Assembly: GCA_964020155.1 (NCBI GenBank)
Contig: OZ026556.1
Location: 201,001-265,000, forward strand
Reading direction: 5' to 3'
From: Chondrilla cf. caribensis
Lineage: Eukaryota > Porifera > Demospongiae > Chondrillida > Chondrillidae
Length of the DNA: 64,000 bases
Each line of letters begins with the position of its first letter. The first letter of the stretch is position 1. The position numbers and the translations under genes were made by a program. Positions 13,026 through 64,000 of this stretch are shown in pieces. A model generated the notes under the pieces. It was not told where the DNA came from and ran no database searches. It saw only the letters and a list, made by a program, of their open reading frames with translations.

Positions 13026-13480
13026 ATTTCTCGTATACTCTCCCATACATTGAAAATATATTAAGCACCTTCAAATGTAGTTGAGGTTTCGGGTTAGCTA
13101 CGAAGATCAGAATTGTTTCACAAGTTAGTGCACATCCTCAGCTAGGCCTGTCTAAAATATCAAGTTGACATGTCCCCTCCCCCATGAGCTATGCAAAAAG
13201 GGGCTTAGTGTTTTCTCCCCCATACTCTCCCATACATTGAAAAAGCACCTTCAAATATAGCTAATGGTTAAAATATCACGAAGACACACTTCCTTTGCAA
13301 TGATCTTCACAGAACTGCTCAACATTATTTCTCCCACTCTCCCCCATACATTGAAATAATATTAAGCACCTTCGAATGTAGCTAGAAGTATGGGCCACAT
13401 ATGGAGATGGGAATTGTTTCATATGTTAGTTCATGTCCCCAGCTAGGTCAGACACTGATCAAAACTTCTCCCCAGTGCCA
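13026..13480 (-). repeat. Degenerate family A relics, inverted
   Basis: Two to three partial 187-bp units in reverse orientation follow directly on the end of family C. Diagnostic phrases are CTCTCCCATACATTGAAA, CCCCTCCCCCATGAGCTATGC and TAAGCACCTTC. They are more diverged than those at 1-10660, as expected of old array-edge copies. Confidence 0.85.
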
Positions 13481-13534
13481 TATGACACATTATAATAATG
13501 CATACTTGTGAAAGTACATTCCAGTAAATATTCT

Positions 13535-13655
13535 ATTGCAATACGCCTTGTGGTGATCACTCAGGTAATTTCACATTCTTTTGCTGGTCACCAAGGGCAG
13601 CCCGGTGTCCATACCAAACTCACCAACACAATTTTGGATGCATGCACACCCTCCT
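13535..13655 (-). repeat. Family C relic, inverted
   Basis: One partial unit in reverse complement: it contains the complements of the family C phrases for CACCACAAGGCGTATTGC, TTGGTGACCAGCAA, GGGCAGCCC and GTGTTGGTGAG. Confidence 0.85.
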
Positions 13656-14740
13656 GAGGGTGCTACGTATGGAAGAGTATAGGAGAGATAACACTGAGCA
13701 CCTTTATGCATAGCTCATGGGGGAGGGACGTGTCAACTTGATATTTTTGACAGACCTAGCTGGGGACATGAAATTACTTCTGAACAATTCCCACTTCAAT
13801 AGGTGACCCGTAACCCCAACTACATTCAGAGGTGCTTAATATCTTTTCAATGTATGTAAAGTGCCTTTGGATGTAGCTAGGGTTAGGGACTAAGTTGATG
13901 TGTCCCCTCTCCCATGAGCTATGCAGAAAGGTGCTTAGTGATTACTCCCTGATAAAATACATTTCCTTGGTCACCACCCCAGGTGGTGTACAAGCATCTG
14001 TATTTGTGTTATGATGCGCCACATGGACACTGGAGAGGCCATGGTGACCAGTGATTGAACCGAACATTATCTTACTGGACCACGAAGGCCAGCTGTAGCA
14101 CCTCTGAAGGGTATCCATGCATTGATGTGTGTTCATACATTTAGTATGGGCACTGGTAAAGGCTGCAGCAACCAGGGAGGTTAGGGTTATACGTATACAT
14201 ATATTGATATAATATAATAAAAAATACTATATACAGTATTATATATACAGTATTATATGTATTATATATACATTATATATGAAGAGAATAAATATACAGT
14301 TTTGACTGGTCACCATGAGGTCCAGACAACACCTCCATTGAAATGTACAAAGTGTATGTATTGTGTCATACATGGACACTGGTGGATTGTGGGAGTGGTG
14401 ACGAAGCTCATCTTTGTCACTACCAGGTATGTAGCACCTCTAGATAGGTGTGGAGCTATTATGTTATGGTGCGTCTCCTGGACACTGGGAGGCTGTTGTG
14501 ACAAGCGCCTACAAGGCGTGTAGCACATCTGGGAGGGTATCCATGCATTGTGGTTTGTGTTGTTATGAGTCATATGGATACCAGGCAGGTTGTGGTGACC
14601 AGAGAATATATGTAAAAGTACCTAGCCAGTCAACATGAGGGCTATACACACCTCCGTTTGAATGCATGACATACACAAGTATATATGGATAATGGGAAGG
14701 TTGTGTGAGTGGTGACAAAATTCGACAACAATGAGTTGAG
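13656..14740. repeat. Mosaic of degenerate A and C fragments with an AT-rich island
   Basis: One forward family A unit lies at about 13,665-13,855 and an inverted fragment at about 13,860-13,945. From 13,950 to 14,740 decayed family C-like pieces recur (GGTCACCA, TATGGACACTGG, GTGGTGACAAG, GTAGCACCTC). Positions 14,190-14,300 are an AT-rich stretch of TATATA motifs. No gene is evident. This is the transition from satellite to the 3' flank of the WDR90 gene. Confidence 0.7.
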
Positions 14741-14743
14741 TAA

Positions 14744-23880
<9,137 letters not shown>

Positions 23881-23922
23881 CTTCCTCGCGTTGTCATGCC
23901 AATATTGGTTTGGAAGCACAAA
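23881..23922. promoter_or_regulatory. Bidirectional promoter/5' region between WDR90 and the UPF0193 gene
   Basis: Only 42 bp separate the two divergent start codons, so both genes must share a core promoter, and their transcripts may overlap or have almost no 5' UTR. No TATA box is visible. The segment holds ATATTGG, that is CCAAT (CCAATAT) on the plus strand at about 23,899, a possible NF-Y site. Confidence 0.6.
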
Positions 23923-25016
<1,094 letters not shown>

Positions 25017-25293
25017 TGTCTACATGTGCATACAACATGGATGTATAATGTCCCAGTCTGCATAAATTTTGTACAAGCTTATTCAATGTAAAGATTTATT
25101 TGGTTGTATTTATGTTTTATTTTAAATGTACATACGTACAATGTGTGGAAAGCATGTGTGTGTGCCATAGTGTCCTTGAAGCTACGTACATGGTAAGCTA
25201 TGTAGTACAAATATAAATAAATGGAACTACAAACAATCAGAGCAATAGTACAATTGAATAGTGGCCATGTATTGGCATTCACAGCAGAAGCAG
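25017..25293. terminator. Convergent 3' region with crossing polyadenylation signals
   Basis: An AATAAA for the plus-strand UPF0193 gene lies at 25216-25221. Two AATAAA motifs for the minus-strand NUDCD3 gene (TTTATT on plus) lie at 25116-25121 and 25095-25100. If used, the two mRNAs overlap tail-to-tail by about 100-150 bp. Confidence 0.6.
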
Positions 25294-26418
25294 CTAAGAA
25301 AATGTACCACTGAAGTTGACCCGAGAAGGATCGTATGGTGTCCCCTTGAAAGGAGACCCTTCAGCATCCCAAGCTTGCTTTAATATGTCTTGTGCTTTCT
25401 AAAGGAGATACATGATGACAAAAGCATGGTACAAGAGTCAGTATACATTATATGTGGGTGGGTATCATCTCACCTGGTCCTGACTAGTAGGTTTTCCAAG
25501 CATCTTCATATGATGATCATATCGAGCTCTTTGGATTGCGGTTTGAGCATCAGTGTCAAACTCGCTTATGTCCCGTTTTGTGTCCATTTTATGGACATCG
25601 AGTTCTTTTTCCCCTTTCAAAACACACTTCCACATCATATCCTGGCATTTTTCCAAATTGATGACAACAGCTCCTTTATCTTTGTCCAAATGCCACATGG
25701 ATTCTTCGGCTTTCACACGATAAAGGAAAGGCTTGTCCTCCAACACAATTGGTCCAGGATTGTCTGGATCCTGGGTTCTCACCAGGACAACACTAAGATG
25801 ATCTGGTTTGATCTCAATTTTAACATCTTTAGCAGTTGTGCCCTTCGGGACAGGGAAGATCATTTCAATATCCAGTGCAGTTTGTGCCCACTTATAGTTA
25901 TCTGTCTCTGCTCCATTGTAGGTCTCGGCTGCATAGGTGGCCTCCAAGTACTTATCAGTCATTTTCTTGGAGCTCTCTTGCGGCTCAGGATTGCCCACTG
26001 GGGGGCCCTCCTGGAAGATGTCATGTGTGAAATCCTGAGTCACTCGGGATTCTTCCTCGGGTCGTCCAATACGATCAGCAGCTTCCACAGCTTGCCTTCT
26101 CAACTTCTCAACCTCTGACCTCTGCTTTAGAAGTTCGTGCTTTTTGAAGGTCTAACGTGGATACAAACCAAATAATAAGCTTCAAGAATCAACGAACGTG
26201 AACAGAACAGCGCTTACGGAAATCACTGTCTTTTCAGAAACTCCTGGAGGGAAACCAAATTTGCCGTCCTTGTCGAGTAGCAAATAAAAGTCTGTCCTTC
26301 TTCTCAAGAACGAGAATAAATGCTCCAAAAACGGTTCGATCTTTCCAACATCTTGGAGAACGCTCAAAAAAGCATTGTCATATTTACCCTCGTCTTCCAA
26401 ATATAAATCAAGTGCCAT
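25294..26418 (-). CDS. NUDCD3: NudC domain-containing protein 3 (HSP90 co-chaperone)
   Basis: NUDCD3 (NudC-like) is a cytosolic HSP90-associated co-chaperone that stabilises clients such as dynein intermediate chain. Three exons, 26418-26218, 26151-25474 and 25398-25294, are all in phase 0 and give 327 residues (human about 361). The N-terminal NudC_N helix reads AFLSVLQDVGKIEPFLEHLF..RTDFYLLLD and GFPPGVSEKTVIS. A charged linker follows, then the CS/p23-like domain: NYKWAQTALDIEMIFPVPKG, KDVKIEIKPDHLSVVL, ESMWHLDKDKGAVVINLEK. The C-terminus has YDHHMKMLGKPTSQD and the diagnostic WDAEGSPFKGTPYDPS. An upstream in-frame ATG at 26448 would add ten residues; 26418 fits the family length better. 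It diverges from SMG1 with 299 bp between start codons. Confidence 0.94.
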
Positions 26419-26717
26419 AGTATCGCGTTTATTCACCAATGGTTTCAATCAGCACAAAGTTAGCTGAGTACGGGAATTCCCCAATAGTCATATAACTCGT
26501 GATATTGCGCATGCTCACTACGATGTGCTTGACAAAGGACCTTGTTCCGTTCCGATAGGATAATGATAGGAATGGAATTGGCGCCGCAAATTGGAATTTC
26601 GACTTGAATATATATGTATACTCCTACGCTACTACCTAAATTCCTTTACTTTCAGAATACCCTCCCTGTTCGTGGTTTAGAGCAAGCAACCAGATCAGAG
26701 GCTTATAGCGGAATGTT
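26419..26717. promoter_or_regulatory. Divergent intergenic promoter, NUDCD3 / SMG1
   Basis: 299 bp between divergent start codons with no other gene. It must hold both promoters. No clear TATA box is placed correctly for either gene. A TATATATG stretch at about 26,610 lies 100 bp before the SMG1 start. Confidence 0.55.
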
Positions 26718-47230
<20,513 letters not shown>

Positions 47231-47677
47231 ACTGAAAATTCTCTCATCACTGGGGTTTCCCCTTGCCATGCATTTGTGTGTGTGTGTGTGTTTAGAATGT
47301 ACAGACAAATCCTTAGACTGTGAGAGCTCCTGACCCAAAGCTCTGCTAACATCACTGACAGGAGCAAGGATTGTCTATTGTGCACGTACACACACACGCG
47401 CATGCATGTAGAGTCCACTCTTGCTACCACTAACAAAAACACGCACAATCACTAGTTTCAAGAATTGCAATAATGAACCAGAAATATGTTCTAATATTGT
47501 TTGTCCACAATCCTGACTATTACATAGCTAATTGACAATGTAGTTTGTGCCCAAAAACTTTGCGATTACTATTATTTGATTTTTGTATACCAACTGTATC
47601 GTTAACTTATATTGTTTCCTCAAACATATAACATCACATGTATGTCAAGGAAAAATGAAATATTATGAGAATTTAAC
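47231..47677. other. Convergent intergenic region SMG1 / INTS15
   Basis: Contains both 3' UTRs. A short (GT)n lies at 47,275-47,290. No canonical AATAAA was found on either strand with confidence, and no further gene is seen. Confidence 0.6.
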
Positions 47678-49807
47678 TTAATGTACATAACGCGTCAATA
47701 CAAGAGACAATAATTTATTTTCAGGGAGTTGATTAACAAGATCTCTGGCATCACCTGACATGAAAGATGAATTCGATTACAACAGCAAATATACGGAATA
47801 GATAAAACCAGTAAGTGTCACTAATTACAGGGACTTACTCATTGAGGGTGCTAAAAGTAGATTGTGTGATAGTGAGACTTGGAGTATTTGAGCCAATCGA
47901 TTGACAGCCTCCTCCACAATCAGGTTAGTGTCCATCTGGGTGTACTCGGCATCAAGATGATGCTCAATTGCTGAGTTTAGAAGATGACCAACAGCAGAGA
48001 ACACACTTATGTCAACCGGATAGGTGTAGGTACTAGTGGAAGTACTAGCAGAGGTTTTGATGGAGGTGTGAGCCACCAAGGCTTCTAGGAGGACCGTGTG
48101 AAGGAGAGAGTACATCTCTTGTTCAGATGAACAAGTATTAGCACTATCTTCTTCCTTACAGGAATGGTTTGTGTCCACGAGAGGAGTGACACACCCTCCA
48201 GGGGATTGGGGGAGTGGTAACAAAGGTGACAGAACAGACCAAGCGACCAATCCCTGCACTGGGATCAGTGTGGCGAGGCCTGTCGTTGTCTTGGGATTTC
48301 CCCTTCTAAGTGGTAGTGAACAGGTGTTGGTGCCATGCATGGCAAACAGAGTCTCCGGGTTTGTGCGAATCCACTTGGTCACAATGCCAAGCAGCTTTGC
48401 GGGTGGCTTCTGCACAACAGTTGAAGTGTCCTCTACAGAGAGACAGAGAGAGAACATTCACACATCAAAAGCAGTTCAAGGGGATAGTTGGGGCAGCTCA
48501 CTGCCGTGATACACATGTGAGTGGTGTGCGTACCAGATACACTACTTTAGCACACCATTGGGACCACTACCCTTGAATAGCACCGCCCCCTGCCTGTACG
48601 TATCCCAACGTCCTCGACAATGTAGACCACAACAAACATTTGCTATGATAGCTTGGTCCAATGTTATCACTATTGTTACACAGGAGTAAAATTAGTAATC
48701 ACATGACCATCATGTGACCAGTATACCCCTCAAACTGCTGACCTGCAAAGAGTGGGTATGTGTGCGTGGCTGCTATGGTCATTTGGCTGGCAAACTGAGG
48801 TGCAACCATGGCAACCTGCTCCAATGGTTGGGATACTGATGGCAGGAGCTCACAAAATGAGCAGTAGATGTCTTTCATCAAGAATCTAGACTGCTGAGAA
48901 TATTTCTAAAGTAAACAACAAATAACACTCATACAAACACATCTTGATCCGAGCAGACAATAAACAAACCATCATCCAAAATGAGACAACATCTAACACA
49001 CTTTCACTCTGAAAGCTAATTCCCAGGGATAACAATTTCACCAAAAGTTGATGCTGGAATGTGCTATCAATCTGGAGGATGGAGATGAAACTAATATCAC
49101 TGATACAATCAATATTCAACTAATCATGTGACAGATTCTGGCTCCACATGACAGGAAGCTTACACTTGATTCGATGATGTCACTACTGTCACTTCCAAAT
49201 ATGGCATCAAAAACACACAGCTTGACACTTTTGTCGGAAGATCCTTCGAGATATTTACGAAAATAACTGACAAATCTAAGAACTTCAAGAGGAGACAACC
49301 CCTGTTGTTCTTGTGTGCCGTCTTGTCTGGGAAAAGGGTTCACTATGAACTCATCAAGGAGACGCAGCATTGCATCTGTCGGAGGGAGGGCAGTGCGGTC
49401 CCCACCCAGGATGAGGACTCCAAAGAAATGGTCAAGCACGTCCAGCATCACCATGCCACACATTGAATAAGAGCTGCTACGGAGCTTGGCTGTCAGCTCA
49501 GGCAGAGAAGAGGGTACGTGGACCATATTAGGGTGCTGCTTTGGGACGGTCTGCTGGTAGGAAGACGGTGGCGGGATACCGGCGCTAGCAGACACCATTA
49601 CTGGACGGTAGCCTACAGATCACGTGAGTACATGTGAGTGGTTTTCTTGAAACAAACAAGAAAAATGAATTGTAAGACCATCAACAACTAACCATGAGTA
49701 GACGTACCAGGTATCCTCTGCTGAGGATGACCAGAAGTCCCGGAGAATTGCTGATGAGGGTGGTTGTAGGGAGGTCTTGGGCGAATAGGCCTAGGGCGGC
49801 CGGCCAT
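47678..49807 (-). CDS. INTS15: Integrator complex subunit 15 (C7orf26 homologue)
   Basis: INTS15 is an Integrator subunit acting in nuclear snRNA 3' processing and transcription attenuation. Six exons are read: 49807-49708, 49612-49164, about 49,074-48,974, about 48,905-48,743, about 48,433-47,847 and 47754-47678. The N-terminus is Pro/Arg-rich (MAGRPRPIRPRPPYNHPHQQ) and unlike the human start. Conserved blocks follow: LLDEFIVNPFPRQDG..LSPLEVLRFVSYFRKYL, VFDAIFGSDSS, LLVKLLSLGISFQSESVLDV, MKDIYCSFCELLPS, AKLLGIVTKWIRTNPETLF, EAVNRLAQILQVSLS. The frame could run on to a stop at 47825, but a GTAAGT donor there joins 47754 in phase to give SDARDLVNQLPENKLLSLVL, matching the family. That exon, ending TAA at 47678-47680, is preferred. 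The human Pro/His-rich tail is absent. It is divergent from TSC2 by 52 bp. Confidence 0.88.
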
Positions 49808-49859
49808 TTTTAGGGTTGTAATTAGTCGCCCAAAGCGTTAACTCGAGTAGTATAGTACT
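49808..49859. promoter_or_regulatory. Bidirectional promoter/5' region, INTS15 / TSC2
   Basis: 52 bp between divergent start codons. No TATA box in a canonical place. As with WDR90/UPF0193, core promoter elements must lie here or inside the coding regions. Confidence 0.6.
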
Positions 49860-60231
<10,372 letters not shown>

Positions 60232-60761
60232 CTGAAGTAACGTACAGTGCATGTGTATTATGATCAAAATCATTATCAGATCCAAACACAAGATATATCT
60301 GTGATATTCAATAAAAGATCATGTTATTATGTCATGTCATCATGTCGTGATGTGAGTGTTGAGATCTACGTAACCTGTAGCAATGGACATGTCAACGTAT
60401 GCCTCTAGGGATAGGGGTAACTTCATAGCATTATCTGTGAAATGATGGCTGTGAAGAGCTAATGAAACCCAACACTGAGAATTATGTAGTGTGTTCCTAC
60501 ACGTAACCACAACAGTTGTTTCACCTTTTTTAAACTTATACATACATACACAATAGACACAGAGACCTCGTCATAGTAGTATAGGCGTACCTCAATTATG
60601 TAGAACTACATTACAATAAACAGGCAGTGAACAGTACCATAATATAGGTTAAGTACACGGAACATTACTAGTGTGTTGCAGTGCAATACAGTACATACAG
60701 TACAATTATAACAAGTATATATAATATCGTAATAATTGTAGTTCCCTAGACTAGTGATGGG
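60232..60761. terminator. Convergent intergenic region TSC2 / UQCRC2 with TSC2 polyadenylation signal
   Basis: AATAAA at 60310-60315 lies 79 bp after the TSC2 stop and is the likely signal. No clear signal was found for UQCRC2. The rest is AT-rich with no gene. Confidence 0.6.
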
Positions 60762-61347
60762 TTACTTCAGTTCGGCCAGGAGAGCATCCAATCTTGGGAT
60801 GCTGGAGATATCACCATGGCAACACAATGTCGATTTGGTGCTAAGAATTTTCCTAGCAAACTGAAAGAGTAAATAGAAAACTTGCAACATAACAAACATG
60901 GTGGGCGTGTCTGGTAGGTGTGTCACTACAGTTACAACAGCTTACACCAGCAACATCCTGGGCAGTGACTGCATCGATAAGCCCAAGAGCCTCCTGAGGG
61001 TCCGTGTATGTGCCACGAAGAGAAACCTACAGTATCAAAGTATGTACAGTGTTACTAGGTAACAGGGGTGTGGTTGCTCTCAAGGACACGCCCACCTGAA
61101 GGCCAATGTCTGCTAGGTATTGTCCTTGTTGCTCTATCCCCATCAAAATGGCCGTCTTTAATTGGTTCCTAGATGAACAGAGATGTGAATACAGCAAAGA
61201 AGACGATGGAAAGAGACACAAACACACTAACTTGGCTTTTGGAAGATCTGGGTCAATATTACCAATGGCTACATTTTTGAACTCTTTGAACACAGTCCTC
61301 AGTAACTAATTTGAAAAAGAATAATTATGTACATGTCTTTGTGTGTT

Positions 61348-61407
<60 letters not shown>

Positions 61408-63903
61408 AACTAACAGTTTCCATGTTATCGCCATCTGCAATGGCATAAATTCCAAACAGACCACTGTCAGAGTATCCAATGTTGAAGGCATTCACCTACA
61501 ATGCATTGCAGTGTAACGGTCACGTTCGTAATACTAAATGAACCACGTATGTTTGCATATACGTAAATACACAATACTATATAGGTACATACGTACATAG
61601 CGTCCCTATAATTATTGTAATGGTTGAGTCAATAATAACATGCAAACAGTAGGTTCTGTGCAACATGCAAACACTAGGTCCTGTCCAACATGCAAACAGT
61701 CAGTTCCGTGCAACATGCAAACAGTCGGTCCTGACTCACAGCAAATGGTCCTTGCAGAGCTGAGCCCACAGCCTTCCCTAGTCTACCGGCAGATGTGTTT
61801 GAGCCCCACTTAACAGTGGATAGACCACCAAGAAGATACTACATGGGGTAGAGGAGAACCTTCAGAGTGAGAGGCTTGGTTGATGAGTTACGGAATAGCT
61901 GGCTGATGTTTCGTGGAGAGAGACTACCACAAACCTGCAGAACTCCAGCTGTGAGCACAGTTTTTGGCTCATCTCTGATGCTGGCACCTTGGCAACCGAT
62001 AACTGCATGTGTGACGGGGAGTGGAGCCGAGACACGAGACTCTCCACCTGGAGGATCAAAGGAGGTGAACAATGCACACAAAGGTGTCTCCGGTCCACTC
62101 ACCTCCGATGTATTCTGCCTTGGGACGGTCCTCTGATGTACCACTAGGGACTTCCTTGAAGAACTGTGTTGCCATGGATACAAGCTCATCATGGTTTACT
62201 CCTGTAAATACAGAGAACAGCATTCCTCAATTTGGCCAATGTACTGACAACCACTGGACACGCCCACCTATTCCAACCAGGGTCATCCTCTCTGCACTAA
62301 AATTTTTTTTCACATAATTATTCAACTACTCCAAAAGGTAGGGAATGCAACAGCTGTAAACACAAGAACTGAACAAGCATTCTCAGTGACTCACGTCCTC
62401 GTGGCTCAAAGCGGAGATGTTGTGAGGTGGGGAGTAAATGGGATTGCACAGTCCAGTCCGAAAGGCATATTTGTGCACTTCTTCCATCAGCACTGGGGAG
62501 GAAACGATAGGAGAGTAACACACACTGTCCAAGAGCACTGGAACCACCAGCACCATCACTACAAGCACCAGCAGTACCTCACAAAAATCACCACTAGCAC
62601 TACCAGAACCACCAGCACCAGCACTAGCATCACTAACAGCATTACCAGTAACAACACTACTAAGTTTTACCACCAGAACTGCATGCACCAGCACTAGCAG
62701 CACCACCAGCAACATCACCAGTATCACATTCGACCTGCTGTGTTATCTCACCGGCGTTTGGTTGTGCTTGCAGAAGGGCGAGATCCATAGCCATACGGGG
62801 CTTCTGGTCGTCAACCTATCAGAGGACATACGTGAATACCAAACAACGAACATCATTACACACACAAATTCAAATAGCGGACATTTTTACCTCCCATCTC
62901 TTGAAATTTGTGTTGGTGACTACAGAGCCCAGAGTTTCCAAGGCAACGTCCCTGAATGACAAACAAAATGTAACCTCAAAGCTCATCACTGGACCACTCC
63001 TCCAACCGCACAACAGCGTCGTGTCCACTCACAGGAATATGACCACTCACAGCAACACAGCCACTCACAGCAACACAGCCACTCACAGCAACACAGCCAC
63101 TCACTACAACACAGCCACTCACAGCAACACAGCCACTCACAGCAACACAGCCACTCACAGCAACACAGCCACTCACTACAACACAGCCACTCACAGCAAC
63201 ACAGCCACTCACAGCAACACAGCCACTCACTACAACACAGCCACTCACAGCAACACAGCCACTCACAGCAACACAGCCACTCACAGCAACACAGCCACTC
63301 ACTACAACACAGCCACTCACAGTAACACAGCCACTCACTACAACACAGCCACTCACAGCAACACAGCCACTCACAACAACACGACCACTCACAGATATCC
63401 TCTCATGAAGTTGGTAGTGTACAAGACATGCTCTCTAGTAGTAGTGCTACTCAGAGACCCTCCCAATTGTTCAATCTCGCGAGATATACGAAACGCACTC
63501 TTATCAGAAGTGCTCTAAGCATGTAACAAGAATAAACGATAGTCCAACCCCTTGACCATGCAGTAACTGGTGGCAAGCAGACCTGGTAAGCACATGTTCT
63601 GAGAAGATGGGTTAGACCCTCCTTCCTGGAAGTCTCATAACGACTACCTGCCTTAATAAAGACCCCAGCTGACGACACGGGAGAGAAGGTCTCCAAAGAG
63701 GCCACTGTGAGTCCACTGGAAATCTTCGTTACCTGCACAGCGTGGGGACGAGACGTGCGGGATGCGTACACCACAAGTGGACTTCAGCTTGAGAAACGGT
63801 GGCCTACCTTGACAGGTTCAGGAGAAGGACGGCGGTAAGGTTCACTTGGTGGTAGATTATCGAGCGGCTCGGTCAAAGGCGTGGCTGCCGTGCTCTGCCA
63901 ACG
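60762..63903 (-). CDS. UQCRC2: Cytochrome b-c1 complex subunit 2 (core protein 2), 5' end unresolved
   Basis: UQCRC2 is a matrix-side core subunit of mitochondrial complex III, an M16-family fold without peptidase activity. Exons on the minus strand give RWQSTAATPLTEPLDNLPP (from 63903, near the end of a presequence), VTKISSGLTVASLETFSPVS followed by AGVFIKAGSRYE and GLTHLLRTC, SAFRISREIEQLGGSLSSTT (63.4-63.5 kb), DVALETLGS..FKRWE (62.9 kb) and further blocks. The C-terminus is FARKILSTKSTLCCHGDISS then PRLDALLAELK, stop TAA at 60762-60764. The zinc motif HXXEH is not preserved (THLLR), which fits core 2 rather than MPP-beta or core 1. The exon at 63903 begins in phase 0. The only nearby ATG (63993-63991) does not join it in frame by a simple splice, so the first exon is probably beyond the window. 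Confidence 0.9.
61345..61404. repeat. (GT)n microsatellite in a UQCRC2 intron
   Basis: GT on the plus strand, that is CA on the coding strand. Confidence 0.9.
62530..62720. repeat. CACCAGCACTAC triplet-like low-complexity tract in a UQCRC2 intron
   Basis: Degenerate CACCAG, CACTAG and ACCAGCACC units; no exon recognised inside. Confidence 0.75.
63040..63392 (-). repeat. 18-bp minisatellite multiplying a UQCRC2 donor site
   Basis: About 19 copies of GTGAGTGGCTGTGTTGCT on the coding strand, starting at the 5' splice site (exon ends GGATATCT at 63393). Each copy repeats the consensus donor GTGAGT. The period equals six codons and the frame (VSGCVA) stays open. Confidence 0.92.
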
Positions 63904-64000
63904 CTGGGCATGGGAGAAAGGGAAACAGTACAACAATATCGATCCCTAGACTCTCTTACGTTCACGGAGGAATTCAGTGAAAATTTTCATAGATGAATTA
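63904..64000 (-). other. Likely UQCRC2 intron 1 and upstream sequence
   Basis: A pyrimidine-rich acceptor (TTTCCCTTTCTCCCATGCCCAG on the minus strand, 22 nt, at 63904-63925) precedes the RWQST exon. An ATG with a short frame (MKIFTEFLRE) and a GTAAGAG donor lie at about 63,956-63,993, but the phase does not match. No firm exon can be called. Confidence 0.45.

Noticed and set aside
14190..14300. TATATA-rich stretch as a promoter
   Set aside because: No gene starts nearby; it is an AT-rich patch among satellite relics.
47825..48457. INTS15 ending at 47825
   Set aside because: A GTAAGT donor before this stop joins an in-phase exon with clear family similarity, so the longer spliced form is preferred.
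62832..63518. 228-codon frame on the plus strand (ATHSNT repeats)
   Set aside because: It is the 18-bp intronic minisatellite of UQCRC2. The real exons are on the minus strand on either side.
60762..63903. Mitochondrial processing peptidase subunit
   Set aside because: The sequences around VASLETFSPVS and AGSRYE match complex III core 2, and the HXXEH zinc motif of MPP-beta is missing.

Overview
This is nuclear DNA of a compact, intron-rich animal. The seven genes (WDR90, a UPF0193 protein, NUDCD3, SMG1, INTS15, TSC2, UQCRC2) are all animal-type orthologues with many short GT-AG introns and very short intergenic gaps. A sponge or another early-branching invertebrate is plausible: the genome is gene-dense, and TACG/ACGT microsatellites and GT-rich introns are abundant. 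The sequence does not fix the taxon.

Layout. Positions 1 to about 13.0 kb are satellite DNA, and the array continues past the left edge. Family A (187-bp units) occupies 1-2985 and 7855-10660. Between them, exactly inside one family A unit, lies an oppositely oriented block of a related family B (3005-7836; 161- and 207-bp units, each with a 33-bp near-perfect palindrome), bounded on both sides by (TACG)n. Family C (359-361-bp units) fills 10.66-13.0 kb. Broken A and C relics in both orientations run to about 14.7 kb.

From 14.74 kb to the right edge the window is genic, and the genes alternate strictly in strand: WDR90(-) UPF0193(+) NUDCD3(-) SMG1(+) INTS15(-) TSC2(+) UQCRC2(-). This makes three head-to-head pairs with start codons separated by 42, 299 and 52 bp, and three tail-to-tail pairs with 277, 447 and 530 bp between stop codons. 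WDR90 is a ciliary/centriolar protein. NUDCD3 is an HSP90 co-chaperone and SMG1 is the PIKK of nonsense-mediated decay. INTS15 is an Integrator subunit, TSC2 is the Rheb GAP that restrains mTORC1, and UQCRC2 is complex III core protein 2. Four of the seven orthologues (WDR90, TSC2, SMG1, UQCRC2) map to human 16p, which suggests retained ancient linkage.

A recurrent oddity is that many introns carry tandem repeats that begin at, or contain, a splice site. (GT)n tracts or GT-led minisatellites start at the 5' splice site in at least twelve introns. An 18-bp repeat in UQCRC2 multiplies a GTGAGT donor, a 42-bp repeat in TSC2 multiplies an acceptor in frame, and SMG1 has an acceptor duplicated 41 bp apart. 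A 219-bp MITE with TTA target duplications sits in a WDR90 intron. Most exon borders were read by eye from splice consensus and protein homology. Gene identities are much firmer than individual exon ends.
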